A DNA stretch of 14,566 nucleotides from Actinomycetospora sp. (GCA_025925615.1 JAICLN010000055.1:1-14566), one strand, 5' to 3'; positions 1 through 6,990 are shown, counted from the first letter of the stretch. Numbers and translations: made by a program. Notes: a model not told the origin generated them from the letters alone.

Positions 1-22
1 ATAGCCCCGGAAAGTGCTCACA
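1..22. repeat. Partial copy of an interspersed terminator-type palindrome (copy 1)
   Basis: The first 22 bases are identical to positions 5716-5737, which are the loop end and right arm of the perfect hairpin at 5697-5736. The left arm would lie outside the window, so I can only say that the right arm is repeated. The stop codon of the minus-strand hydrolase (18-20) lies inside the arm. In both places the palindrome sits at the 3' end of a minus-strand gene, which fits a terminator role. Confidence 0.6.
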
Positions 23-972
23 AGGCGGCCGCCACCTCCGCGTTCAGCGCCGCCACCGCCACGTCGGCCGCGCTCGACACCCCGGTGAAGCCGAGGACCC
101 CGTGCACGAGCGACGGGTGCTCGCGGCGGCGCACATCGACCCCGGCGGTGGCGAGCGCATCGGCGAAGGCGTGCCCGGCGTCGCGCAGCGGGTCGAACCC
201 TGCAGTGGCGACGATGGTCGGGCCGAGGCCGGCGAGGTCCGCGCGGAGCGGCGAGAGCCGGGAGTCGCCCCGCGGCGAGACCCCCGCGAGGTAGAGCTTG
301 CTGCAGGCCACGACGTCGCCCGCGGTGAGGAAGTACCCCTCGGCGTTCTCGCGGACCGACGGGTAGCGGCCCTCGAAGTCCGGCGGCGGGTAGACCAGCA
401 GGGTCACGACGGCGGGGGTGCCCGCGTCGCGACGCGCGAGGGCGGCACCGGCGACGAGGTTGGCGCCGGCGCTGTCCCCGGCCAGGCCGAGACGGGTCGG
501 GTCGGTGTCCCAGCGGTCCGCGTGGGCGACGACCCACTCGACGGCGGCCAGGACGTCGTCGTACGCCCCGGGGAACGGGTGCTCGGGCGCGAGGCGGTGG
601 TCGACGGCGACGACGACGGCGCGGGTGTCGTCGGCGAGGCGCTGGGCCACGGGGTCGTAGACGTCGCCGCCCCCGAGGACCCAGCCGCCGCCGTGGACGT
701 GGACCCACGAGCGCGCCGGACGCGTCCCCGGCCGGCCGGTGCACGCGCAGGGGCACCGGGCCGTCGTCGACGAGCTCGGGTCCGCGGTCGACCGGCCGGA
801 CGGTCCCGGCCATCAGGGCGGCGTAGCGGGCCCGGGCCGCGGCGACCCCCTCGGCGGAGTCGGTGCCGGGGAACATCGCGGGCTCTCCCCGGTCATGCAG
901 GTCCGCGAGCAGCGCGGCGACCTCGGGATCGAGACCCTCGACACCGGGCCGGTCGTGGTTCGGGGGCGTCAC
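18..972 (-). pseudogene. HSL-family alpha/beta hydrolase (lipase/esterase), frameshifted
   Basis: This would be an esterase of the hormone-sensitive-lipase family, hydrolysing carboxyl esters, probably in the cytoplasm. Two reading frames together give one complete protein. The first part starts at GTG 972 and reads into a segment ending SGALV. The second part supplies the oxyanion motif HGGGW, then DHRLAPEHPFP, the nucleophile motif GDSAG, and a C-terminal Asp (GFDPLRDAG) and His (LVHG). They join only if one base of the CCC run at 704-706 is dropped, giving a natural ALVVHVHGGGW join. The span is 955 bases, one more than a multiple of three, and the repaired protein would be 317 residues, normal for the family. 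The downstream frame has no ATG or GTG before GTG 650, which comes after the HGGGW motif. So this is a real inactivation or a sequencing error; a 210-residue product from 650 would lack the oxyanion loop. The start is supported by TAGGGT eight bases upstream. Confidence 0.8.
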
Positions 973-980
973 GGCCGGAG

Positions 981-986
981 ACCCTA
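981..986 (-). promoter_or_regulatory. Candidate -10 element for a leaderless hydrolase transcript
   Basis: On the minus strand TAGGGT fits the actinobacterial TANNNT -10 pattern and ends eight bases before GTG 972. Transcription would therefore start at or next to the start codon. No good -35 element is visible. It is one of four genes in the window with this arrangement. Confidence 0.4.
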
Positions 987-1217
987 CGGCCGCAACCACT
1001 CCACCGTGTGCTAGCCCGTGTGGGGGAAGGACATGCAGACTGTGCACGACCTCCGCGGGTCCGCCGACCGTTGCCGAATCGACACCTCCGCCGAGGGCAA
1101 CCGGGCCCGGGACGACACGTCTGACTCCATGCCGGGCTCGATCGATCACGAACGGGCCCGGTGCTCCCTCTCCCGGTACGCCGGTCCGCTCCCGACTCGA
1201 AGGATCCCGCGCTCCCG

Positions 1218-1499
1218 ATGGCTCTGCCCTACAACACCCCGACCCTGCCCCGCATCGCCCTCGCCGACCTGCGCGCCGATCAGCCCTCGACGGCCGCGTC
1301 GACCCCGGCGTGGCTCGTCCGCACCCGCGAGGTCGTGATCTCGCCGGTCACCGCGCTCGTCGTCATGCTGCTGGGCCTCATCGGCCTGTTCGTGCTGCCG
1401 ATGGTGGGCCTGCCGTTCGTGGCCCTCGTCGTGCTGCCCGTCGTCATCTACCAGCTGCGCGCCGAGCAGCGCCGCACCCTGCGCCTCGGCCGTCGCTGA
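1218..1499 (+). CDS. Small hydrophobic membrane protein, unknown function
   Basis: This 93-residue protein begins MALPYNTPTLPRI. It has a polar N-terminal half of about 40 residues and then a long hydrophobic stretch (VISPVTALVVMLLGLIGLF, continuing to VVIYQL), long enough for two closely spaced membrane helices. The C-terminus is basic (RAEQRRTLRLGRR), suggesting a cytoplasmic tail. I do not recognise the family. The ATG at 1218 was chosen because the residues upstream look non-coding; AAGGA at 1200-1204 lies 13 bases away, further than ideal, so the start is uncertain and GTG 1161 in the same frame is the alternative. The third-position G/C bias is like that of its neighbours. It is convergent with the DUF4190 gene and shares the hairpin at 1514-1550 with it. 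Confidence 0.65.
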   Translation: MALPYNTPTLPRIALADLRADQPSTAASTPAWLVRTREVVISPVTALVVMLLGLIGLFVLPMVGLPFVALVVLPVVIYQLRAEQRRTLRLGRR

Positions 1500-1513
1500 C
1501 GCCCACGGCACAC

Positions 1514-1550
1514 CACCGCCCCCGGTTCCCTCACGGAGCCGGGGGCGGTG
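1514..1550. terminator. Bidirectional hairpin between convergent genes
   Basis: A 16-bp stem with one G-U pair closes a five-base CTCAC loop. It lies 14 bases after the stop of the small membrane protein and 12 bases after the stop of the convergent DUF4190 gene. There is no T-tract, as is common for actinobacterial terminators. It would serve both strands. Confidence 0.8.
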
Positions 1551-1562
1551 TCGTGAGCGGGG

Positions 1563-2237
1563 TCAGAAGGAGTTGACGCCCGACGAGGCGGCGGCGCCGA
1601 TGACCACGACGATGAGGAAGACGAAGAAGAGCAGGCCGAGCCCGAGGATGATGTAGCCGACGATCAGGCCGCCGAGCGCGAGCCCGTCGCCCGACTCGTG
1701 CCCCTCGCGGATCTGGCGCCGCGCGATGTGGCCGCAGATCACGCCGCCGATCGCGGTGACGTAGAAGAACAGCCCCAGGATCGAGAGCACGAGCGAGACG
1801 ATCGCGAGCCCGTTGGTGGGGCCGGTGCCCGAGCCGGGATAGCCGGCGGCCGCGGGCTGGGGGTAGCCGGGCTGCCCGTAGGCCGGCTGCCCGTACCCGG
1901 TCTGCCCGTAGGCCGGCGGCCCGTACCCGGTCTGTCCGTAGGCCGGCTGCCCGTAGCCGGTCTGCCCGTACCCCGGCTGGGACCCCGCGGACTGCGGGTA
2001 CGACGGCGTGTAGCCGCCCTGGCCGTACCCGGACGAGCCGGCGTCGGGCTGGGCGGAGGACCCGGAGTCGTACCCCGGCTGCTCGGACGAGCCCGACGAC
2101 GCCGCGCCGGGATGGGCGGTCGGCGGCGGGTAGCCCACCTGGTCCGACTCCGAGCCCGAGCCGCTCGATCCGGCCTGCTCGCCCTGCGGCCTCGCGAACG
2201 GGTCGCCGTCCCGCGGCTCGCGATCCGGCTCACTCAT
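1563..2237 (-). CDS. DUF4190 domain membrane protein with Tyr-Gly-Gln-rich repeats
   Basis: The protein has 224 residues. Residues 1-85 are polar and rich in Ser, Gly, Asp and Gln. Residues 89-128 are a near-perfect tandem repeat of [10 protein letters not shown] and AYGQT units. From about 141 there is a DUF4190-type membrane region: hydrophobic segments at about 143-168 and 187-214, linked by a short charged loop with the signature [14 protein letters not shown]4190 proteins are common actinobacterial membrane proteins of unknown function; the disordered N-terminus is probably cytoplasmic and may mediate self-association, which is inference. The start at ATG 2237 begins the family-like [14 protein letters not shown]; the upstream extension has a different, arginine-rich composition. 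The Shine-Dalgarno sequence is weak (GGTGGA). The gene follows the Pro/Thr-rich protein on the same strand after 165 bases containing a terminator, so it is probably transcribed separately. Confidence 0.85.
   Translation of the reverse strand: MSEPDREPRDGDPFARPQGEQAGSSGSGSESDQVGYPPPTAHPGAASSGSSEQPGYDSGSSAQPDAGSSGYGQGGYTPSYPQSAGSQPGYGQTGYGQPAYGQTGYGPPAYGQTGYGQPAYGQPGYPQPAAAGYPGSGTGPTNGLAIVSLVLSILGLFFYVTAIGGVICGHIARRQIREGHESGDGLALGGLIVGYIILGLGLLFFVFLIVVVIGAAASSGVNSF
1854..1973 (-). repeat. In-frame tandem repeat, 15-bp units in a 30-bp higher-order period
   Basis: About eight 15-base units encode alternating [15 protein letters not shown] and AYGQP pentapeptides. On the plus strand three nearly identical 30-base blocks begin with CCGTAGGCCGGC (about 1877-1966). 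Because the unit is a multiple of three, gain or loss of units would keep the frame, so the length may vary between strains. Confidence 0.8.
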
Positions 2238-2362
2238 CTGGTCCACCCCGATCCGGACCGCCGCGGCGTCCGCACGTCGTCGTGGGCGGCCCGGTCGAGG
2301 CCACCCTGTGACCGCGCATCTTTCCACGCATGCGCGACACGGACCGCCCAACGACGCGAATC

Positions 2363-2393
2363 GGGCCGGCGGGGCTCCGACCCCCGCCGACCC
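2363..2393 (-). terminator. Terminator hairpin of the Pro/Thr/Ser-rich protein gene
   Basis: CGGCGGGG (2367-2374) pairs with CCCCGCCG (2382-2389) around a seven-base loop. Beyond one mismatch GGG (2363-2365) pairs with CCC (2391-2393). The hairpin begins ten bases after the stop of the minus-strand gene ending at 2403 and separates it from the DUF4190 gene. Confidence 0.65.
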
Positions 2394-2402
2394 GCGCGAC
2401 GG

Positions 2403-3278
2403 TCAGGAGGAGCCGCCTCCGGAGGTGCCCTTCGACGGCGACGACGACGATGACGACGATCCGGAGCCGGACGGCTTCGGCGGCTCGGCGGGCTTCGGCG
2501 GGTCGGACGGCTTCGACGGGGCCGACGACGGGTTGCCGGACGACGGCGGAGGGGCGGTGGACCTCGGGGGTGACGACGACGGCGGGGTGGTCGTCCTCGG
2601 CGGCGGCGTCGTGGTCCTCGGCGGGGGCGTGGTCGACGTCGGCGGCGTCGTGGAGGTGGGCGCCGGGGTGGTCGGCGCGGGCCGGGTCGTCGAGATCGGG
2701 GTCGAGGAGCCGCCGGCGACCGGCGCCCCCGCCGCGGCCGGACCGGACGAGCCCGGGCCCTGGCCCTGGCCCTGGCCCGCCGGAGCCCCGCCGCCCCCAC
2801 CACCCAGGCCAGCCGCGGGCACCGACGCCGCCGCGAGCGACGCGGGCGCGGACGCCGGACCGCCTCCCCCACCGAGCTCCCCCGGGCCGGGCAGCGGGGC
2901 GCGCTGGGCCCGCAGGTCGACCTGGGTGGGTGACGGCGGGACGACGGCCGGCGGCGTCGGGCCCAGGTCGGTGATCACCGGCGCGGCGAGCCCGGTGGGG
3001 ACGACAGCCGGGCCCTGGGGCGTCGGGGTCGAGGTCGTGAACAGACCTCCGAGACCCGGGGCCATGGCGAGCGAGGTCGAGGTGCCGGTGACGGTCTGGA
3101 AGACGGCCGTGCTGACCGCCGCGGCGCCCATGATCGACACACCCGCCACGGCGACCCGACGCCGCCGCGTGCCGGTCCCGTCGTCGTCCACGGTGAGCCG
3201 GACCCACGTCTCGCCGGCCGACCGCGGGTCGAAGAACCCACCGCCTCCCGCACCCGTCGACGCCGCCGTGGCTTCCAC
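2403..3278 (-). CDS. Membrane-anchored Pro/Thr/Ser-rich low-complexity protein, unknown function
   Basis: The protein has 291 residues. Residues 1-37 are a soluble head containing TWVRLTVDDD. A basic RRRR (38-41) leads into one hydrophobic segment at about 42-60 (VAVAGVSIMGAAAVSTAVF). The rest, about 230 residues, is very rich in Pro, Thr, Ser and Gly, with TTTPPPRTTTPPP repeats, Gly runs, GQGQGQG, and a C-terminus of Lys-Pro and poly-Ser. By analogy with other actinobacterial proteins this is a type II anchor with a cell-wall-spanning or O-mannosylated extracellular tail; that is inference. GTG 3278 was chosen because GGAGG lies six bases upstream and the extension beyond it is arginine-rich. 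A 446-codon open frame on the opposite strand shares third positions with this one, so base bias alone does not decide. The anchor, ribosome site and downstream terminator favour this strand. I do not recognise a named family. Confidence 0.7.
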   Translation of the reverse strand: MEATAASTGAGGGGFFDPRSAGETWVRLTVDDDGTGTRRRRVAVAGVSIMGAAAVSTAVFQTVTGTSTSLAMAPGLGGLFTTSTPTPQGPAVVPTGLAAPVITDLGPTPPAVVPPSPTQVDLRAQRAPLPGPGELGGGGGPASAPASLAAASVPAAGLGGGGGGAPAGQGQGQGPGSSGPAAAGAPVAGGSSTPISTTRPAPTTPAPTSTTPPTSTTPPPRTTTPPPRTTTPPSSSPPRSTAPPPSSGNPSSAPSKPSDPPKPAEPPKPSGSGSSSSSSSPSKGTSGGGSS

Positions 3279-3598
3279 CCGTGTCCTCCCGCCGCTCCGA
3301 CTCGTCCGACCTCCCCGAGGTCCACGGCACCCGGGCTCCTGCCCTGGTCCGGGCGCCGTGTGCTCAGTCAAACGGACGAAAGGCGTAGTCGTCCTTCTGC
3401 TGATCAGGCGTGATGTCATGCGTCCGAGTGGGCGTGGGCTCACTCGACGGGGTCGACTCGGGACGCTGCGTCGACCAGCGCGGACGTCTCCCGGCCGCAC
3501 TCCGGCGGCCGCTCGCCGCGTCACACCGGGCAGCCGGGCCCCGCCGTCCGGGCGGCGTCGACCCGCCGTCGTCCCCCGATCAGCCCTACGATCCCGAC
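3279..3598. other. 320-base divergent intergenic region, no gene seen
   Basis: This stretch separates the minus-strand Pro/Thr-rich gene from the plus-strand PHA-synthase-like gene. It should hold both promoters. I see a short hairpin (GGACGA 3374-3379 with TCGTCC 3389-3394), a TTGACT on the minus strand at 3366-3371 without a convincing -10 partner, and TACGAT at 3587-3592. A minus-strand open frame ending at 3364 has no start codon and a low third-position GC, so I do not call it. Confidence 0.5.
3587..3592 (+). promoter_or_regulatory. Candidate -10 element (TACGAT) for a leaderless transcript
   Basis: TACGAT matches TANNNT and ends six bases before GTG 3599, placing transcription initiation at about the start codon. 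There is no Shine-Dalgarno sequence before this GTG, which fits leaderless translation. No clear -35 is seen. Confidence 0.5.
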
Positions 3599-4771
3599 GT
3601 GTCCTCCGTCGCGCCCGTCCCCCGGTCCGCCCCCGACGAGGGCCCTGAGGCGACCGGACTGCCCACGGTGGTCGACTCGGCGCTGCGCGAGGCGGGGTCG
3701 GTGCTGACGCGGGTGGGGTCGGCGGCGGTGAACGTGCGCGACCGGCTCTGGAACGGGCACCTCGCCGACACCCGCCGGATACCACGGAGCGTGGTGACCG
3801 GCGGCCGCGGCTGGACCCTCCACCGCTACGCGCCCCTGCCGGACGGGCCGCCGCCGTACGGGCTCCCGATCCTGCTCGTCCCTCCGCTCGGGGCCCCCGA
3901 CCTCGCGTTCGATCTGCGCCGCGGGAACAGCCTGGTCGAGTTCCTCCTCGGGCAGGGCCGGACGGTCTACATCGTCACCTACGACGCCGCGTTCTGGCGG
4001 GGACGCCGTCGCGGGCTGGAGAGCTGGGTGGACGAGGTGGTGCCGGCCGCCGTCGGGCGGGTGTGCGACGACGAGTCCGTGGACGGCGAGGCCCGCCCGG
4101 TGCACATCGCGGGGTGGAGCCTCGGCGGGCTGTTCGTGCTGCTCACCCCGGCCGCCCACCCGGACCTGCCGATCGCCACGGTGACGGCGTTCGCGGCTCC
4201 CGTGGACATCGGGGCGGTCCCGATCGTGGCCCCGTTCCGGTCGGTCGCCGAGTACACCGGCGGGCAGGTCTTCACGTCCCTCTACCGCCTGCTCGGCGGG
4301 TTCCCGGCGCCCGCGGTGCGCGCGGCGTTCCAGCTCGTGAGCGTGGACCGCTACGTCACCAAGCCGCTGACGATCCTGACCCATCTCGACGACCGCCAAC
4401 TGCTCGAGCAGATGGAGGCCGTCGACGTCCTCATGAACAACATGGTCGCCTACCCGGGCCGGGCGTTCGGGCAGGTCTACCACCACGTGATCCGCAACAA
4501 CGAGCTGGCGAGCGACTCCGTGGAGATCGACGGGCGGCCCGTGCGCCTGGCCGACGTCACCGCCCCGGTGCTGCTGATCGCCGGTGCCGACGACGGGATC
4601 GCCCCGGTCGCCGCGGTGCGCCGCGGCACCGAGCTGCTGACGTCGTCGTCGGACCTGCGCTTCACCGTGGAGCCCGGGGGTCACCTCGGGGTGCTCGCCG
4701 GACGGCGGGCCCACGACCACTCGTGGGCGTCGTTCCTCGACTTCGTCGACGCACACGACGGCGGGTCCTGA
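3599..4771 (+). CDS. PHA-synthase-like alpha/beta hydrolase with serine nucleophile
   Basis: This is a 390-residue alpha/beta-hydrolase resembling polyhydroxyalkanoate synthases of the PhaC type. Visible features are LLVPPLGAPDLAFDL (about 92-106), YIVTYDA (about 124-130), the nucleophile elbow GWSLGG with Ser174, a candidate acidic residue at Asp331 or Asp332 (GADDGIAP), and His362 in GGHLGVLAG. PhaC enzymes use a cysteine in GXCXGG; here the residue is serine. The protein is therefore more likely a hydrolase, such as a depolymerase or acyl esterase, than a polymerase, although the true substrate is unknown. GTG 3599 was chosen because it sits six bases after a -10-like TACGAT and begins VSSVAPVP; the frame is open upstream but that part is arginine-rich. 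No signal peptide is seen. The next gene is 102 bases downstream, after a modest hairpin. Confidence 0.8.
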   Translation: MSSVAPVPRSAPDEGPEATGLPTVVDSALREAGSVLTRVGSAAVNVRDRLWNGHLADTRRIPRSVVTGGRGWTLHRYAPLPDGPPPYGLPILLVPPLGAPDLAFDLRRGNSLVEFLLGQGRTVYIVTYDAAFWRGRRRGLESWVDEVVPAAVGRVCDDESVDGEARPVHIAGWSLGGLFVLLTPAAHPDLPIATVTAFAAPVDIGAVPIVAPFRSVAEYTGGQVFTSLYRLLGGFPAPAVRAAFQLVSVDRYVTKPLTILTHLDDRQLLEQMEAVDVLMNNMVAYPGRAFGQVYHHVIRNNELASDSVEIDGRPVRLADVTAPVLLIAGADDGIAPVAAVRRGTELLTSSSDLRFTVEPGGHLGVLAGRRAHDHSWASFLDFVDAHDGGS

Positions 4772-4790
4772 CGAACCACACCCCTGTCAT

Positions 4791-4813
4791 TCCACGCCGG
4801 GGGTGCGCGTGGA
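4791..4813. terminator. Modest hairpin between the PhaC-like and DUF6918-like genes
   Basis: TCCACGC (4791-4797) pairs with GCGTGGA (4807-4813) around a nine-base loop, 19 bases after the upstream stop. It may be a weak terminator or attenuator before the next gene, whose own -10-like TACGGT lies at 4832-4837. No T-tract follows. Confidence 0.35.
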
Positions 4814-4873
4814 GATCACGTCGGGCTGTCGTACGGTCGGCCCGCCCTGCTCCCCCGTGGAAGGACACAGCGC

Positions 4874-5323
4874 GTGGCCGTCACCCTCAAGGCAGCTCTG
4901 CTCGACTCCGACAAGCGCGGCTTCGTCGTGAACGACCTGGATGCGCTGGTCGACGCCGAGGTCAAGGACAAGAGCGGCCTGTCCGGCGGCGTGATCAAGA
5001 CCGGGTACGCCGCGGTCAAGAAGGTCAAGCCCGGCATCATCTGGGGCGTCATCGACACGCTCCTCGACGAGTTCGTCGAGGCCCTCGAGCCGCACTGGAC
5101 CGCCTACAACGCCGCGCCCACCGGCGACTTCGGCGCCTACCTGGCCGCCCACCCGCAGCCCGTCTCCGAGGCCCTGCTCGGGGTGACCGACCGCCGCGCG
5201 GCGAAGTCGAACCGCCAGGCCATCACGTCGATCTACTCGAAGCTGCGCCCGAAGGCCCAGGAGAACGTCATCGAAGCGCTGCCGCGGCTCGGCGCGGTCG
5301 TCGAGAAGCACGCCGCGGCGTAG
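4874..5323 (+). CDS. DUF6918-like conserved actinobacterial protein
   Basis: The protein is 149 residues, soluble, helix-rich and alternately charged, with no signal peptide or membrane segment. It begins AVTLKAALLDSDKR and contains VVNDLDALVDAEVKDKSGLSG, split here as VVNDLDALVDA then EVKDKSGLSG, followed by GYAAVKKVKPGII and a C-terminal helix ending KHAAA. The layout matches my recollection of a conserved actinobacterial family of unknown function (DUF6918); I could not check that by search. The start GTG 4874 has GGAAGGA at 4859-4865, eight bases upstream, and TACGGT at 4832-4837 could be its -10. It lies 61 bases upstream of the EthD-type gene on the same strand; a 22-bp dyad occupies most of that gap. 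Confidence 0.75.
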   Translation: MAVTLKAALLDSDKRGFVVNDLDALVDAEVKDKSGLSGGVIKTGYAAVKKVKPGIIWGVIDTLLDEFVEALEPHWTAYNAAPTGDFGAYLAAHPQPVSEALLGVTDRRAAKSNRQAITSIYSKLRPKAQENVIEALPRLGAVVEKHAAA

Positions 5324-5329
5324 GAAATA

Positions 5330-5351
5330 CACCTGTCCGGCCGGAGAGGTG
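5330..5351. promoter_or_regulatory. 22-bp near-perfect palindrome, possible operator
   Basis: CACCTGTCCGG is followed directly by CCGGAGAGGTG. Ten of eleven positions pair, and the dyad axis falls in CCGG|CCGG. A dyad with no loop and about two helical turns resembles a dimeric repressor site more than a terminator, though it could also fold as a hairpin. It sits seven bases after the DUF6918-like stop and 33 bases before the EthD-type start. Confidence 0.4.
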
Positions 5352-5384
5352 ACCTGGCCGTGCAGGGTCCGGGAGGGTGATCCA

Positions 5385-5681
5385 ATGCACATCCTCACGG
5401 TCCTGTACGGCCAGCCCGACGACCCGGCTGCCTTCGACGCGTACTACACCGACACGCACGTCCCGCTCGCGAACAAGATTCCGGACTGCCGGAGCTTCAC
5501 CTACCGGCACCTCTCCACCCTGGACGGCTCGCAGCCGCCGTACCACCTCATCGCGGAGCTCGCCTTCGACTCGCTCGAGTCGCTGCAGGGAGCGATGGGC
5601 GGCCCGGAGGGCCAGGCGGCCGCGAACGACGTCCCGAACTTCGCCACCGGTGGCGCGACGATGCTGGTTGCGCACGACTAG
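5385..5681 (+). CDS. EthD-type dimeric alpha/beta-barrel protein
   Basis: This 98-residue protein begins MHILTVLYGQPDDPAAFD and contains YYTDTHVPLANKIP, the conserved Tyr-x-x-x-His-Val-Pro signature of the EthD branch of ferredoxin-like dimeric alpha/beta-barrel proteins. The length is normal for the family. EthD was first seen in the ethyl tert-butyl ether degradation cluster; relatives include small isomerases, cyclases and proteins with no known activity, so no reaction can be assigned. It should be cytoplasmic and dimeric. ATG 5385 has the strong ribosome site GGGAGGG at 5371-5377. It ends 15 bases before the strong hairpin at 5697-5736, which separates it from the convergent monooxygenase gene. 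Confidence 0.85.
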   Translation: MHILTVLYGQPDDPAAFDAYYTDTHVPLANKIPDCRSFTYRHLSTLDGSQPPYHLIAELAFDSLESLQGAMGGPEGQAAANDVPNFATGGATMLVAHD

Positions 5682-5696
5682 GTGCGCTCCGCGCTC

Positions 5697-5736
5697 GTGA
5701 GCACTTTCCGGGGTCATAGCCCCGGAAAGTGCTCAC
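5697..5736. terminator. Perfect 17-bp bidirectional terminator hairpin (copy 2 of repeat)
   Basis: GTGAGCACTTTCCGGGG (5697-5713) and its exact complement (5720-5736) enclose the six-base loop TCATAG. It lies between the convergent stops at 5681 and 5744. No T-tract flanks it. The loop end and right arm, 22 bases in all, recur exactly at 1-22 behind another minus-strand gene, so this is probably one member of a genome-wide terminator or palindrome family. Confidence 0.85.
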
Positions 5737-5743
5737 AGGCGCG

Positions 5744-6919
5744 TCAGCGCACCGGGTGCGGCAACCGGCGGATCGTCCCCTCGGCCCGCAGGTCGGCCAG
5801 CGTCGGGTAACCGTCCACGGCCATGATCAGGTCGGTCTCCGCGAGCACCGAGCGCAGGTGGTGCACCAGGCCGTCCTCGCCGCCGAGCGCCAGCGCGTAC
5901 GCGTAGGGCCGCCCGAGCCCCACCGCGGACGCCCCGAGCGCGAGCGCCTTCGCGACGTCCGCGCCGGAGCGCACCCCGGAGTCGAACAGCACCGGCACGT
6001 CGCCCGCGGCCGCGACGACGTCGGGCAGCGTCTCCAGCGCCGGCAGCCCGCCGTTGGCCTGGCGCCCGCCGTGGTTGGAGCAGTAGAGCCCGTCGACGCC
6101 GAGGTCCACCGCGCGCCGGGCGTCGTCGGGGTGGCTGATCCCCTTGAGCAGGATCGGCATGTCGGTGGCCTCGCGCATCCACGTGAGGTCGTCCCAGGAC
6201 ACGCTGTTGCCGAACTGGCTCGCCCACATCCCGATGGCGCCCCGCGGGTCGTCCTCCGGCGGCGCGGCGAGCAGCGCGCGGAACGCCGGGTCGGAGAGGT
6301 AGTTCGCGAGGCAGTGGCCCCGCAGCTGGGGGAAGTTCGCGGTGTTCAGGTCGCGGGGGCGCCAACCGGTCACCCAGGTGTCGAGGGTGACGACGAGGCC
6401 CGCGAAGCCCGCCTTCTCGGCGCGCTGGATCAACGACACCGCCACGTCGCGGCTCTTCGGCGTGTAGAGCTGGAAGAAGCCGGGGGTGTCGCCCAGCGCG
6501 GCGGCGACGTCCTCGAGCGGGTCCTGCGAGAGCGTCGAGGACACCATCGGCACCCCGGTCCGGGCGCAGGCGCGGGCCACCGCGAGGTCGCCGTGGAAGT
6601 CCTGCGAGCAGATGCCGATGACGCCGATCGGACAGCAGAACAGCGGCGTCGGGAGGGTGGTCCCGGCGATCGTCGTCGTGAGGTCGCGCTCGTAGGCGCC
6701 GGCCATCATCCGCGGGACGATCCCCCACCACCCGAAGGCCTCGGCGTTACCGCGCTGGGTGCGCTCGTCGCCGGAGCCCCCCGCGACGTAGTCCAGGATC
6801 CAGTCCGGCAGGGCCGCCGCGGCCGCCCGCTCGAGCCCCGCGAAGTCCACCGGCCACCGGGGCAGCACGCCCTGGAGCCCGGGCCCGTAGATCTCCAACT
6901 GGTAATCGCCGTACTGCAT
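5744..6919 (-). CDS. Lactate 2-monooxygenase / FMN-dependent alpha-hydroxy-acid oxidase
   Basis: Lactate 2-monooxygenase converts L-lactate and O2 to acetate, CO2 and water using FMN, in the cytoplasm. The 391 residues align end to end with my recollection of the Mycobacterium smegmatis enzyme: [11 protein letters not shown] near the start, YVAGGSGDE with Tyr44, CPIGV with Gly99, FQLYTP with Tyr152, [20 protein letters not shown], Lys259 (ILLKG), the active-site [15 protein letters not shown] with His283 and Arg286, and FDSGVRSG plus GLGRPYA for FMN phosphate. Gly99, which in the mycobacterial enzyme separates monooxygenase from oxidase behaviour, falls at exactly the same number. ATG 6919 was chosen for its GGAGG site and because the upstream extension contains repeat DNA. 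It lies 81 bases after the MFS gene on the same strand and may be the third gene of that operon. A different 2-hydroxy acid substrate cannot be excluded. Confidence 0.88.
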   Translation of the reverse strand: MQYGDYQLEIYGPGLQGVLPRWPVDFAGLERAAAAALPDWILDYVAGGSGDERTQRGNAEAFGWWGIVPRMMAGAYERDLTTTIAGTTLPTPLFCCPIGVIGICSQDFHGDLAVARACARTGVPMVSSTLSQDPLEDVAAALGDTPGFFQLYTPKSRDVAVSLIQRAEKAGFAGLVVTLDTWVTGWRPRDLNTANFPQLRGHCLANYLSDPAFRALLAAPPEDDPRGAIGMWASQFGNSVSWDDLTWMREATDMPILLKGISHPDDARRAVDLGVDGLYCSNHGGRQANGGLPALETLPDVVAAAGDVPVLFDSGVRSGADVAKALALGASAVGLGRPYAYALALGGEDGLVHHLRSVLAETDLIMAVDGYPTLADLRAEGTIRRLPHPVR

Positions 6920-6948
6920 TGGGCCTCCGGCCTCGTGCGTGCGTTCCC

Positions 6949-6960
6949 GTGCTGCAACAC
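6949..6960. promoter_or_regulatory. Short dyad upstream of the monooxygenase gene
   Basis: GTGCTGCAACAC is a 12-base dyad with one mismatched pair around a TGCA core, directly abutting repeat copy A at 6961 and 30 bases upstream of the monooxygenase start. It may be an operator. I cannot name a regulator for it. Confidence 0.25.
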
Positions 6961-6990
6961 GACAATCCCATCCAGCACACCGATAGGGCA
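6961..6990. repeat. Interspersed repeat copy A (one clear 21-bp unit)
   Basis: Thirty bases beginning GACAATCC and ending GATAGGGCA match positions 10517-10546 at 25 of 30 sites. The unit is at 6968-6988 (CCATCCAGCACACC then GATAGGG). A more degenerate continuation (GCACACCCGTCAGG) follows just to the right. It sits in the 81-base gap between the MFS and monooxygenase genes, so it would lie in the transcript leader of the latter. Confidence 0.7.

Noticed and set aside
102..1124. A 340-codon plus-strand open frame opposite the hydrolase
   Set aside because: Arg/Gly-rich shadow frame; the minus strand carries HGGGW, GDSAG and the other lipase motifs.
1877..1966. Possible CRISPR-like array
   Set aside because: The 30-bp blocks are contiguous without unique spacers and encode an in-frame Tyr-Gly-Gln repeat, so this is a coding tandem repeat.
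3364..3585. A minus-strand open frame ending in a protein-like peptide (DDYAFRPFD) in the 320-base gap
   Set aside because: No ATG, GTG, TTG or CTG occurs in frame after the upstream stop, and the end of the frame has low third-position GC unlike real genes here.
2308..3648. A 446-codon plus-strand open frame with Asp runs and GGGVVVLGGG repeats
   Set aside because: It shares third positions with the minus-strand Pro/Thr-rich gene, so composition alone does not decide. But it lacks a ribosome site, overruns the start of the next gene at 3599, and the minus strand has a GGAGG site, a membrane anchor and a terminator.
4063..5352. A 429-codon plus-strand frame spanning two genes
   Set aside because: It is out of frame with the PHA-synthase-like and DUF6918-like genes, is highly Arg-rich and has no motif.
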